Shown piece after piece: positions 56,110 through 64,000 of a DNA stretch of 64,000 bases (position 1 is the stretch's first letter; each line of letters begins with the position of its first letter). The notes under the pieces were generated by a model. It searched no databases. It worked only from the letters and a program-made list of their open reading frames with translations, and was not told the origin of the DNA. The DNA lies in the NCBI RefSeq assembly GCF_024347615.1, contig NZ_AP025509.1, positions 62,001 to 126,000 on the forward strand, read 5' to 3'. The position numbers and the translations under genes were made by a program. This DNA is from Vibrio splendidus. Lineage in GTDB: Bacteria > Pseudomonadota > Gammaproteobacteria > Enterobacterales > Vibrionaceae.

Positions 56110-56928
56110 TTATGGACGATCACCCTCAAGCAATCGCTTTTCGATATCTGCAATCACTCCAGGTAGGTCTGCAATGGTATCGATCAGGTAGTGCGGGTTT
56201 GATTTGTTTAGCTTAACGCTTGCTTTTTCACGTGCAGCTGTAAGTGTTGTCTCGTCTGCATCTAAATATTCTTGGTATGTTAAGCCTGCTTCGTTACCCG
56301 ATAATACAAGTCCAACTGTCCACATGCCTGCGTTGTGACCTTCATCGATACCAGGTGCTGCATCATCTACTTTCACACACGCTGAAACGCTGGTTACGGC
56401 AAGGTCGATTACGTTTTTAAGTGCCATAAATGGAGCAGGGCGACCGCCTTGAGGTAGGTCATCGGTTGCTACGATGTTGTCAGGGTGGTAACCGTAATCT
56501 GCAGCCGCAGGGATTAGCACATCCATCACTTCACGTGGGTAACCTGAACAAGACCCGATCTTCACGTTCTTCTCTTTTAAGTTATTGACCACTTCTATCG
56601 CGTTTAAAATTGGAGCTGCGTGATCGGCTACTTTCGCTTTTTGAAGAGGCATGAATGCCGCGTAGATCGCGTCAACATCTTCACTTGTCATGGAGCGTCC
56701 GAATTGAGCCTTCCAACGAGCGTCAACGGCTGGAATTCGACCAACTGCTTGGATGTGGTCCCATTTGCCGATCCCCATAGGTTCACGCGCTTCTGCTAAG
56801 TCGATATCAAAGTCGAAACCTTGTCTGAATGCTTCAACAAAGATGCTGGTTGGAGCAAACGATCCAAAATCAACGATAGTGCCAGCCCAGTCAAAGATAA
56901 CCGCTTGGATAGGTGATGTCGTGTTCAT
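56110..56928 (-). CDS. phnX: Phosphonoacetaldehyde hydrolase (phosphonatase)
   Basis: 272 residues of the HAD superfamily. Nucleophile Asp13 is in [17 protein letters not shown]; Lys55 in [10 protein letters not shown] is the Schiff-base lysine of the cap domain, as in characterised phosphonatases. [10 protein letters not shown] carries the HAD Ser motif, and [12 protein letters not shown] the acidic pair. It cleaves phosphonoacetaldehyde to acetaldehyde and phosphate in the cytoplasm, the C-P-breaking step of the cluster. It follows pbfA after 127 bp on the same strand. Confidence 0.97.
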   Translation of the reverse strand: MNTTSPIQAVIFDWAGTIVDFGSFAPTSIFVEAFRQGFDFDIDLAEAREPMGIGKWDHIQAVGRIPAVDARWKAQFGRSMTSEDVDAIYAAFMPLQKAKVADHAAPILNAIEVVNNLKEKNVKIGSCSGYPREVMDVLIPAAADYGYHPDNIVATDDLPQGGRPAPFMALKNVIDLAVTSVSACVKVDDAAPGIDEGHNAGMWTVGLVLSGNEAGLTYQEYLDADETTLTAAREKASVKLNKSNPHYLIDTIADLPGVIADIEKRLLEGDRP

Positions 56929-57055
56929 AATAGTGTCCTATTGTGTGTCACTTCCCGCCTGTTTAAAACTCAAAGGTTCAATCGGGAGGTTACGGGTTGT
57001 TTTAGGTTATTGGTTGCTTGAAATTATTGCTTCAAGGCACGCTTTAAAAGGAGAT

Positions 57056-58477
57056 TCAAAGGTATTCAAAGTCATTGCAGACTTTTGCTATCGCTTTTTC
57101 GAATACAGTCAGAGCGATTTCTAGTTCGCTGCGGCTGATGATCAATGGTGGGCTTAACTGAATCACGTTACCTTGTGACACCTTAAAGCTCAGGCCATCG
57201 TTCAGGCATTGGTAAAGTACTGCTTCTGCTTCGTCGAAAGCTCTGGTCTTAGTGATATGGTCGGTGACCAATTCCACGCCCCAAAGCAGGCCGATGCCGC
57301 GAACGTCACCAATAACTGGGTATTTCTCTTTCATTTGAAGCAGCTGCTCACGCATAAATGCGCTGTCGGCTTGTACTTTTTCAAGTAGGTTTTCTTGCTC
57401 AATCACTTCCATGGTGGCGAGTGCTGCCGCGCAACCAAGTGGGCTTTTTTCATGGGTGTAGTGACCAAGGGATACTTGCGCTGCCGTGTTGTATTTGTCT
57501 TTAGTGATCATGGCTGCGATTGGAACTAAGCCGCCGCCAAAACCTTTACCGATACAAAGAATGTCAGGTTCGATATCAAAAGCTTGGTGAGTGAACCATT
57601 CGCCACTGCGACCCATACCGTTTGGAATGTCGTCGATGATCAACATGACGTTATGCTTATCACAAATCTCACGGATGCGCTTCCAGTAAGCTTTGCTTGG
57701 TACTTGCACGTCTGTGTTACGAACTGCTTCTGCAATGAAGGCACCAATGCCACCTTCTTTTTCAATCACATATTCTAGGTAATCGGCGTAGTGCACATCG
57801 CATGCAGCCTCACTTTCACCGCCTGCGTTTTGCCCACGAAGCGGGAAAGCACCACGGTAGGAAACCGCTGGTGGAATACGTTCTACGCCAGCCATTAACG
57901 GCCCCATACCCTCGCGAAAACAAGCTTCACCACCCACTGAAATTGCATCCAGTGACGCGCCGTGGAATGAATCCCATAGCGACACTACTTTGAAGTTGTT
58001 GGTGACATGTCGAGCCAGCTTGAGCGCCATACCAATAACTGAAGTACCACCGGGAGCAAACAACACGCGATTCAAATCACCACCGCAGATCTGTGTGAGT
58101 TTCTCAGCACACTGAACGGCCGTCTCATTGGTGAAGCGACGTGGTGAAAATGGCAACGACGCCATTTGCTGAGTCACTTTATTAATAATATGTGGGTGGC
58201 CATAACCAAGCTGATGAACATTGTTACCGTGAAAGTCCATGTACTTTTTGCCCGTCGCATCTTGAATGTAGATGCCTTCGGCTGCTTCAAGTGTGTCTAG
58301 GCAAGGCGTTGACATGGCTTGATGAAGAAACACGTCAGAGTCACGCTTTAACATCGCTTGAGTCGCATCATCGTTTAGTGATTCGTTCCATTTTTCGCGT
58401 GCTGGCGTGGTATTCACATCGCCTTCGCTTCGAAAGTGCGTCGCCTTTAGAATCGGCTCTTGATTGGTCGTCGTCAT
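57056..58477 (-). CDS. pbfA: PbfA-type (R)-1-hydroxy-2-aminoethylphosphonate ammonia-lyase
   Basis: 473 residues of the class III aminotransferase fold, PLP lysine Lys311 in LCIGKGFGGG. It sits directly between phnX and phnW and shares a 1-bp overlap with phnW. The class III DE-x-Q-x-GFGRTG motif is altered here to DDIPNGMGRSG (282-292), and GGTSVIGMALKLARH (144-158) is the PLP phosphate region. From memory, PbfA described in V. splendidus eliminates ammonia from (R)-1-hydroxy-2-aminoethylphosphonate to give phosphonoacetaldehyde, so PhnX can then act. A phosphonate-specific role follows from context; the exact reaction follows from the family. Confidence 0.88.
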   Translation of the reverse strand: MTTTNQEPILKATHFRSEGDVNTTPAREKWNESLNDDATQAMLKRDSDVFLHQAMSTPCLDTLEAAEGIYIQDATGKKYMDFHGNNVHQLGYGHPHIINKVTQQMASLPFSPRRFTNETAVQCAEKLTQICGGDLNRVLFAPGGTSVIGMALKLARHVTNNFKVVSLWDSFHGASLDAISVGGEACFREGMGPLMAGVERIPPAVSYRGAFPLRGQNAGGESEAACDVHYADYLEYVIEKEGGIGAFIAEAVRNTDVQVPSKAYWKRIREICDKHNVMLIIDDIPNGMGRSGEWFTHQAFDIEPDILCIGKGFGGGLVPIAAMITKDKYNTAAQVSLGHYTHEKSPLGCAAALATMEVIEQENLLEKVQADSAFMREQLLQMKEKYPVIGDVRGIGLLWGVELVTDHITKTRAFDEAEAVLYQCLNDGLSFKVSQGNVIQLSPPLIISRSELEIALTVFEKAIAKVCNDFEYL

Positions 58478-59580
58478 TATTTGATGTCCCAGTACATAGC
58501 GTTTTTCACCGCGCCAATGAGAGCTTCAATGTCTGACGGGTAAACTTCACCGATGTTACCGATTCGGAAGCAGTCTGCGTTTGAAACCTTGCCCGGATAA
58601 ATCACAAATCCTTGCTCTTTCAAACGGTCATAGAATTCTTTGAATTGGTAATCGCTATGAGTTGGAGAATAGAAAGAAGTAATGATAGGTGAATGAAGGT
58701 CATCATTAAGCAGTGGTTCAAAGCCAAGGGAACGCATACCTGCAACCAATGTGGTTTGGTTGGTTTGGTAGCGACTATGACGAGCTTCGATGCCGCCTTC
58801 TTGTTCCAATTCAAGTAGAGCTTGGTAGAAAGCGCGCACTGTATGAGTCGGAGAGGTGAAGCGCCATTTACCATGGTTGCTTTCCATGCAGTGCCACTGG
58901 TCAAACAGGTCAAGGCTTAATGAGCGAGCTTGGCCTTTGCACTTCTCTAGTTCTGACTGCTTTGCAATAACAAAGCCGAACCCAGGTACACCTTGAATAC
59001 ACTTGTTTGCCGAGCTGATCATGTAATCGATACCTAAGTCAGCAATATCCATAGGAATTCCACCAAAGCTCGACATCGCATCTAGAATGACGGTTTTGTT
59101 GTGCTGTTTTGCCAATTTGGCAATTTCTTCAATTGGATTCAGCATACCCGTAGTGGTTTCACAGTGGACAATCGCTACGTGAGTAATGTCTGAATCCATG
59201 GCCAATGCCGTTTCCATTTCGTTCAAGTCAGGTTGTGATGTTTCACCTGGGGAAACGACATGGCATGGAATGTTTAAGTATTCTGCGATTTGAGCAATCC
59301 GAGCCCCATACGCACCGTTGTCAACAACAAGAAGCTTACCGCTTTTAGAAATAACGCTACCGATTGTTGCTTCAACTGAAGCGGTGCCGCTACCTTGCAT
59401 TAGTACGCTCGTGTAACCCGTTTGCTTAGTCGCCGAAGTCACTAGCTTGCTACGAATCACTTCAACAACGTCTTTGTTGTATTCATCATCCCAAGTACAC
59501 CAATCTTTTAGCATCGCTTGGCGAACGGTTTCAGAAGTAGATAGAGGACCCGGTGTCAGTAGTAGGTATTCGTTTCTCAT
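58477..59580 (-). CDS. phnW: 2-Aminoethylphosphonate:pyruvate aminotransferase
   Basis: 367 residues, fold-type I PLP enzyme. [18 protein letters not shown] opens the protein, [15 protein letters not shown] holds the phosphate-binding region, and the PLP lysine is in [18 protein letters not shown] (about Lys193). It transfers the amino group of 2-aminoethylphosphonate to pyruvate, giving alanine and phosphonoacetaldehyde. The ATG at 59580 is preferred over a TTG two codons upstream. It is the first gene of the minus-strand operon phnW-pbfA-phnX, which starts 25 bp from a palindromic operator. Confidence 0.97.
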   Translation of the reverse strand: MRNEYLLLTPGPLSTSETVRQAMLKDWCTWDDEYNKDVVEVIRSKLVTSATKQTGYTSVLMQGSGTASVEATIGSVISKSGKLLVVDNGAYGARIAQIAEYLNIPCHVVSPGETSQPDLNEMETALAMDSDITHVAIVHCETTTGMLNPIEEIAKLAKQHNKTVILDAMSSFGGIPMDIADLGIDYMISSANKCIQGVPGFGFVIAKQSELEKCKGQARSLSLDLFDQWHCMESNHGKWRFTSPTHTVRAFYQALLELEQEGGIEARHSRYQTNQTTLVAGMRSLGFEPLLNDDLHSPIITSFYSPTHSDYQFKEFYDRLKEQGFVIYPGKVSNADCFRIGNIGEVYPSDIEALIGAVKNAMYWDIK

Positions 59581-59604
59581 GTTCAATTCTCGTTATCTGT
59601 GTTT

Positions 59605-59616
59605 TGGACTATACCA
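59605..59616. promoter_or_regulatory. Palindromic operator, TGGACTATACCA
   Basis: One of three related 12-bp palindromes in the phosphonate cluster, two bases off TGGTATATACCA. It lies 25 bp upstream of the phnW start. Confidence 0.6.
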
Positions 59617-59792
59617 ATATTTACGGTTACTTTAACAACCAATTTAAACGGTCGTAAATAGCCCAAACGTTATTTTCACAAAAGCTTCATATTCAAATTT
59701 GTCACTTGTGTTGAGAAAATTTCCGATCTTTAAATTGCCATTTTTTGTTCATTTAACCGTCATAAAAGTCGATTAGGTTAATACTCATCATC

Positions 59793-59804
59793 TGGTACAT
59801 ACCA
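59793..59804. promoter_or_regulatory. Palindromic operator, TGGTACATACCA
   Basis: Second copy, one base off a perfect palindrome, in the middle of the divergent phnW/phnS region. The form GT-N-TA-N-AC fits HutC-type GntR regulators, to which known phosphonate regulators belong. Confidence 0.7.
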
Positions 59805-59963
59805 ACGTAAAGGCGTGTACTAGTCACCTAAATGAATTTATGGGTATAGGTGCCTCTTGATGAGGCTTCTAACTTAAGAAACGTTAAACCTAGGCAGCTT
59901 TAAACCTCGATAACTTTTAATTTTGGCAACTTCTCACTTTAGAGTTGAGCCTGACTGGAGAAA

Positions 59964-60974
59964 ATGATGAAAAACCGTTTTATGAAAGGATCACTTGCAG
60001 CGTTAGTAACTCTACTCGCTGGTAATGCTTATGCAGCACAGGAAGTGACGGTTTACACCGCTTTTGAAACTGACATTTTAGCGAAATACAAGAACGCATT
60101 TGAAAGTGAAAACCCAGACATCAACATCAGGTGGGTACGTGATTCAACTGGGATCATGACGGCAAAATTATTGGCCGAAAAAAACAACCCGCGCGCAGAG
60201 GTAGTTTGGGGACTTGCTGGTTCTTCAATGGCACTGCTTAAAGAAGAGGGCATCCTGAAACCTTATACGCCTCAAGGTGTAGAAGCATTACGCGCTAACC
60301 TTAACGACCCGCAATCTACTCAAGCTTGGTATGGCAACGACGCATTTTTCAATGCGGTTTGTTTCAACGAAGTAGTTGCTAAGCAATTGAAACTACCTGC
60401 ACCTAAATCTTGGGATGATCTAACAAAGCCTATCTACAAAGGACACATTGCAATGCCAAACCCAGCGTCTTCTGGTACCGGCTACATGCAGGTTTCGGCT
60501 TGGTTACAAAACATGGGTGAAGACCAAGGTTGGAACTACATGCAGAAGCTAGACCAAAATATTGCTCACTACACGCACTCTGGTTCTAAGCCATGTGTTC
60601 AAGCGGGCATGGGTGAAGTCGCTATTGGTATTTCTATGGCGAGCCGTGGCGCTAAGCTGAAAACTCAAGGCGCTCCACTTTCAGTTATTACGCCTGAAGG
60701 CATCGGATGGGAATCTGAAGCGGTAGGCCTTGTTAAGCCTTCTGATGCAGCACAACGTGTTATCGATTGGTCTATTTCTAAAGCGGCAAACGAGCTTTAC
60801 ATCGAAATGTACCCAGTTGTTGGTCACCAAGATGTGACAGGCAAAGCAGAGAACTTCCCTAATGTAGAAAAGAACATGGCAAAAATGGACTTCGCTCGCA
60901 TGGGCAGCGAACGTGCCGACGTTCTTAAAACATGGTCTGAGAAGTTTGATGCTAAATCAGAGCCAAAATCTTAA
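59964..60974 (+). CDS. phnS: Periplasmic binding protein for 2-aminoethylphosphonate
   Basis: 336 residues: signal peptide 1-25 (ending NAYA), then an iron(III)/AEP-type type II binding fold with VTVYTAFETDILAKYKNAFE, WYGNDAFFNAVCFNE and MPNPASSGTGYMQVSAWLQ. It would capture 2-aminoethylphosphonate for the PhnTU(V) ABC transporter downstream. The ATG pair at 59964/59967 leaves a choice of start; GGAG favours the second slightly. It faces the phnW operon; a UUCG terminator separates it from the next gene. Confidence 0.9.
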   Translation: MMKNRFMKGSLAALVTLLAGNAYAAQEVTVYTAFETDILAKYKNAFESENPDINIRWVRDSTGIMTAKLLAEKNNPRAEVVWGLAGSSMALLKEEGILKPYTPQGVEALRANLNDPQSTQAWYGNDAFFNAVCFNEVVAKQLKLPAPKSWDDLTKPIYKGHIAMPNPASSGTGYMQVSAWLQNMGEDQGWNYMQKLDQNIAHYTHSGSKPCVQAGMGEVAIGISMASRGAKLKTQGAPLSVITPEGIGWESEAVGLVKPSDAAQRVIDWSISKAANELYIEMYPVVGHQDVTGKAENFPNVEKNMAKMDFARMGSERADVLKTWSEKFDAKSEPKS

Positions 60975-61038
60975 TCTGACGACCTATTCAGTTACGTAAC
61001 TATTTAACTATTTAGCTCATTAGAAGTTAGAGATCAGT

Positions 61039-61066
61039 AAAGGAAGGCTTCGGTCTTCCTTTTTTA
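61039..61066 (+). terminator. UUCG-loop terminator after phnS
   Basis: AAAGGAAGGC and GTCTTCCTTT pair (one G-U) around a TTCG tetraloop and run into T's. It probably reduces, not abolishes, transcription of the next gene. Confidence 0.9.
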
Positions 61067-61101
61067 GTTTACGCCTTTAGGTTTTAAGTAAGGTACAACA
61101 A

Positions 61102-62523
61102 ATGACAAAGCACTACTCATATTGGTTCAAGCAAGCGTTAGAACAAGAGTTTGGCAACATCAATGAGGGGCTAGATTCGGCGAAGTCGCTCCAAAAAGAC
61201 GTCAACTGTGATATCGCCATTGTTGGCGGTGGCTATACGGGTTTATGGACGGCGATTTTAATCAAACAACAGCAACCCGAAAAGCATGTTGTCGTGATTG
61301 AAAAAGGTCTATGTGGTAGCGGTGCTTCTGGTGCGAACGGCGGTTGCATGCTGACGTGGTCAACTAAGTATCCGACGCTGAAAAAGCTCTACGGAAAAGA
61401 ACAAGCGAAATGGTTGGTTAAGGAATCGGAAAAGGTTATATACGAGATTGAAGCCTTCTGTAACGAACACAAGATTGACGCGCATCTATATCGAAGCGGT
61501 ACTTACTACACGGCGACCAATGAAGCGCAAAAGGGTGGAATGGAGCCTGTTGTTAATGAGCTGGTTAAGCAGGGTATCAATAGCTGGAAGAAGTGCGACA
61601 ATTCTTTGGCTGATAAAGCGGGATCTGATCGCCACATTGAGGGTTACTACTCAGAAGCTGCGGGTAGTGTGCAGCCAGCGTTATTGGCGAGAGGTTTGCG
61701 CCGAGTCGCGCTCGAACTGGGTGTTGAAATTCACGAAAACACAGAGATGACATCACTCGACTATGGCTCCCCAGCTCGAATTCAAACCAAAGGCGGTTCC
61801 GTATTTGCGGATAAAGTGATTTTGGCACTCAATGCGTGGATGCTCGATCACTTTAAAGAGTTCAAACGCAGCATTGTGGTTGTCTCTTCAGATATGGTAA
61901 TGACCAAGCCTATTCCTGAAAAGCTCAAGCAATTTGGCCCAGAGAAAGGGGCGGCGGTGGTGGATTCGCGTATCTTTGTCCACTACTACCGAGATACCCA
62001 GGACGGACGACTCATGTTGGGCAAAGGCGGCAATAAATTCTCGTTCGCCAATCAAGTTGAAAGCATGTTTAACCAAACGACCAACTACCTGCCGATTCTC
62101 AATCAATCGTTCCAAAAACTGTTCCCTAAATTGGAACAAAGTGAATTCGATTACAACTGGTCTGGCGGCTCAGATCGTTCGGTCACCGGATTGCCATTTT
62201 TCGGTAATCTAAAAGGCCAAAGCAACATCTATTATGGGCTTGGTTATTCAGGCAATGGCGTTGCTCAAACCCGTATGGGCGGAAAAATTTTGTCTTCAAT
62301 GGTACTCGATATCGACAATGCTTGGACACGAAGTGGTTTAACTAAAGGCCCGTTAGGACACTTCCCGCCAGAGCCATTTCGTTGGGTAGGTGCGATGATG
62401 GTGCGTGATGCGGTGCGAAGAAAAGAGAACGCGGAAGATTCTGGTAACACGCCATTGTGGCTAGATAAACAGTTATCCAAACTCGCAGGTGCGGCGGGCA
62501 AAGCCGACAAGGTTGAATCATAG
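61102..62523 (+). CDS. FAD-dependent oxidoreductase of the phosphonate cluster
   Basis: 473 residues of the D-amino-acid-oxidase (DAO) superfamily: FAD-binding CDIAIVGGGYTGLWTAILI with GGGYTG at 42-47, then GANGGCMLTW near 75 and NWSGGSDRSVTGLPFFG near 354. The C-terminal 70 residues are family-specific. From memory, FAD enzymes found in AEP clusters (PbfC/PbfD group) oxidise N-methyl-2-aminoethylphosphonate, some also AEP itself, directly to phosphonoacetaldehyde. Context inside phnW/pbfA/phnX/phnST makes that role likely; I cannot tell which named enzyme it is. The AAGGTACAACAA ribosome-binding site supports the start. Confidence 0.85.
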   Translation: MTKHYSYWFKQALEQEFGNINEGLDSAKSLQKDVNCDIAIVGGGYTGLWTAILIKQQQPEKHVVVIEKGLCGSGASGANGGCMLTWSTKYPTLKKLYGKEQAKWLVKESEKVIYEIEAFCNEHKIDAHLYRSGTYYTATNEAQKGGMEPVVNELVKQGINSWKKCDNSLADKAGSDRHIEGYYSEAAGSVQPALLARGLRRVALELGVEIHENTEMTSLDYGSPARIQTKGGSVFADKVILALNAWMLDHFKEFKRSIVVVSSDMVMTKPIPEKLKQFGPEKGAAVVDSRIFVHYYRDTQDGRLMLGKGGNKFSFANQVESMFNQTTNYLPILNQSFQKLFPKLEQSEFDYNWSGGSDRSVTGLPFFGNLKGQSNIYYGLGYSGNGVAQTRMGGKILSSMVLDIDNAWTRSGLTKGPLGHFPPEPFRWVGAMMVRDAVRRKENAEDSGNTPLWLDKQLSKLAGAAGKADKVES

Positions 62524-62664
62524 ATTAATCTAACGTTTAAATTAGAAGTTTACATTTAGGCTCTCAGTGATTTATGGGCAAGTCACTGAGGGCTTTCAAC
62601 GTTGAACAAACTTTTAATGCTGAACAAATAGCAATCTTTAATGCTTATTATATCTGCAATATAA

Positions 62665-62693
62665 CTGTCATTTAGCTACTATAAATTTGTCAC
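62665..62693 (+). promoter_or_regulatory. Pho-box-like repeats upstream of phnT (weak)
   Basis: CTGTCAT, CTACTAT and TTGTCAC follow each other at exact 11-bp spacing, the phasing of PhoB sites, with AT-rich 4-bp linkers. The middle unit is poor. It lies about 30-55 bp before the HutC-like operator. Confidence 0.35.
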
Positions 62694-62720
62694 TCAACTG
62701 CAATATTCTCAGTTTAAATT

Positions 62721-62732
62721 TGGTATATACCA
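62721..62732. promoter_or_regulatory. Palindromic operator, TGGTATATACCA
   Basis: A perfect 12-bp palindrome, 18 bp before the phnT start. It matches the GT-N-TA-N-AC core of HutC-type GntR operators. Two near-copies lie upstream of phnW and phnS. Confidence 0.75.
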
Positions 62733-62750
62733 TATAGAGAGTGCTGTAGT

Positions 62751-63860
62751 ATGAGCAACCAAACTTATTTGAATATTGAAAACGTTGTAAAGCAATTTGG
62801 CCAATTTACAGCGTTAAAAGACATCTCCCTATCGATAGATAAAGGCGAGTTCGTCTGCTTCCTTGGCCCATCTGGCTGTGGAAAAACCACCTTATTACGT
62901 GCGATTGCAGGTCTAGACTTGCCAACTTCAGGTTCTATTGAGCAGAACGGTAATGATACGACCTTCTTGCCACCAGAAAAGCGCGACTTTGGCATCGTGT
63001 TCCAATCTTACGCTTTGTTTCCAAATCTCACTGTAGAAGAAAACATTGCGATTGGTCTGAAAAATCAAGGCATGTCGACCAAAGAAGCCCTTGAGACGGT
63101 TGAGTCTTGGTTAGAGACCATCGGCTTACCAACGTCTGGCCAAAAGTACCCAAATCAGCTATCTGGTGGACAACAGCAGCGTGTTGCTCTGGCTCGCGCA
63201 TTAGCGTTGTCTCCAGGCTTGTTGCTACTCGATGAACCGCTGTCTGCGTTGGATGCGAAGGTAAGAACACATCTGCGTGACGAGATCTGCCAACTGCAAC
63301 GCAAGTTGGGTATCACCACTATCATGGTGACGCACGACCAAGATGAAGCCTTAACGATGGCAGACCGAATTGTGGTGATGAACCATGGTGTCATTGAGCA
63401 AGTAGGTGCCCCACAAGAGATCTACCAAAAACCCGTCAGTCGTTTTGTGGCTGAGTTTGTTGGCAGCATGAACTTCATTCAAGCTTCTGTCGCAGCGCAA
63501 GGCAAGATACGTATTGCTGAGTCGATGTTACCGTTGCCGGGTTTAGATAACCTCACGCCAAAACTTGGTGATGTTTTCGATATTGCCGTTCGTCCAGAGC
63601 AAATCCAGTTTGTGGATCGTTTTAGTGAGTCATTACCCGTGAGAATCGTATCAAGCGAATTCTTAGGGGCGTTTTATCGTGTTGAGTGTCAATTGCAACA
63701 TGACTCCACGGCGAAAGAGATCATCGTTGATGTATCAGTCAAAGAGTTCAATCGATTGAAGCTGCGTCGCAGTGATATTCGTTATGTGGCGTTTGACCAA
63801 GAAGGCCTGAGAGCTTACCCATCGAAAAGCCTGCAAGTGATGAAAGACGAGGCGGCGTAA
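62751..63860 (+). CDS. phnT: ABC transporter ATP-binding protein for 2-aminoethylphosphonate
   Basis: 369 residues: Walker A GPSGCGKTT at 39-47, Q-loop VFQSYALFPNLTVEENI, signature LSGGQQQRVALARA, Walker B LLLLDEPLSALD, His-loop IMVTHDQDEAL, and a TOBE domain at the end. It energises uptake with the PhnS binding protein and the permease that follows. It starts 227 bp after the FAD oxidoreductase gene, has its own promoter region with the palindromic operator, and is followed after 6 bp by a permease gene. Confidence 0.93.
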   Translation: MSNQTYLNIENVVKQFGQFTALKDISLSIDKGEFVCFLGPSGCGKTTLLRAIAGLDLPTSGSIEQNGNDTTFLPPEKRDFGIVFQSYALFPNLTVEENIAIGLKNQGMSTKEALETVESWLETIGLPTSGQKYPNQLSGGQQQRVALARALALSPGLLLLDEPLSALDAKVRTHLRDEICQLQRKLGITTIMVTHDQDEALTMADRIVVMNHGVIEQVGAPQEIYQKPVSRFVAEFVGSMNFIQASVAAQGKIRIAESMLPLPGLDNLTPKLGDVFDIAVRPEQIQFVDRFSESLPVRIVSSEFLGAFYRVECQLQHDSTAKEIIVDVSVKEFNRLKLRRSDIRYVAFDQEGLRAYPSKSLQVMKDEAA

Positions 63861-63866
63861 ATAATC

Positions 63867-64000
63867 ATGGAATCGACTCAAATGATGCAATCTAAGCTGC
63901 TAATTCAACGACGAGTACAGCCTTTTCTTGCTCGATTAAGTAAAGACAACGTAATCCTATTTGGGCTGTTGGCCTTTTTGTCTGTGTTCATGACGCTGTT
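63867..64000 (+). CDS. ABC transporter permease, start of gene (runs out of window)
   Basis: The ATG lies 6 bp after the phnT stop. The 44 residues visible begin MESTQMMQSKLL, then a basic stretch, then a hydrophobic helix (VILFGLLAFLSVFMTL), as in PhnU/PhnV-type permeases. Only the N-terminus is visible, so the permease identity rests on context. Confidence 0.7.
   Translation, partial: MESTQMMQSKLLIQRRVQPFLARLSKDNVILFGLLAFLSVFMTL

Overview
The window reads as ordinary chromosomal DNA of a marine Vibrio, most likely of the Splendidus clade. This rests on luxPQ, a Vibrio-type porin, gbpA under a c-di-GMP riboswitch, KtrAB, a Vibrio-length GAPDH, and a 2-aminoethylphosphonate cluster with a PbfA-type enzyme. 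From memory, luxPQ and gbpA lie on the second chromosome of V. cholerae, so chromosome II is a reasonable guess. I see no insertion sequence, prophage, CRISPR array, tRNA or rRNA.

Layout. 1-9 kb: end of an AraC-type regulator, a urea transporter, a PPOX-type flavin protein divergent from its likely MocR regulator, a YjeH-type amino-acid exporter divergent from an Lrp-LysR pair, a LysE exporter, a lipoprotein hydrolase and a small membrane protein. 9-12 kb: hcp-hcr, with a perfect NorR-type site and a sigma-54 promoter upstream. 12-20 kb: a long GAPDH, a 0.9 kb intergenic region with 15-bp repeats, an orphan hybrid kinase, a small membrane protein behind a large inverted repeat, an M15 peptidase, a DUF496 protein, YceH and a GIY-YIG protein. 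20-24 kb: luxPQ. 24-33 kb: PilZ protein, HopJ protein, Cys-rich protein, YegD, porin, FAH hydrolase, LysE exporter, phosphohexomutase.

33-42 kb is a complete caa3-type cytochrome oxidase locus: coxB with a fused cytochrome c, ctaD, ctaG, coxC, an opposite-strand DUF2909 gene, SURF1, a Sco-like thioredoxin-fold protein, ctaA (heme A synthase) and ctaB (heme O synthase). 42-56 kb holds gbpA with its riboswitch, a small XRE/lipoprotein/DUF3820 group, aroG behind a TyrR-like box, GDP-mannose synthesis genes, an MscS channel divergent from ktrAB, msrAB, osmC and an OmpA protein.

56-64 kb is the most interesting block. phnX-pbfA-phnW on the minus strand faces phnS, an FAD oxidoreductase, phnT and the start of a permease gene on the plus strand. 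Together these encode uptake of 2-aminoethylphosphonate and related compounds, their conversion to phosphonoacetaldehyde by three routes (transamination; ammonia elimination from the 1-hydroxy derivative; probable oxidation of N-methyl derivatives), and C-P cleavage by PhnX. Three near-identical 12-bp palindromes of the form TGGTAYATACCA sit in the promoter regions and suggest one HutC/GntR-type regulator, not visible here.

A second theme is short tandem repeats: 7-bp, 14-bp, 15-bp and 17-bp units in intergenic DNA and a 6-bp unit inside the urea transporter gene. All coordinates and motif counts were read by eye; no database search or alignment was run.
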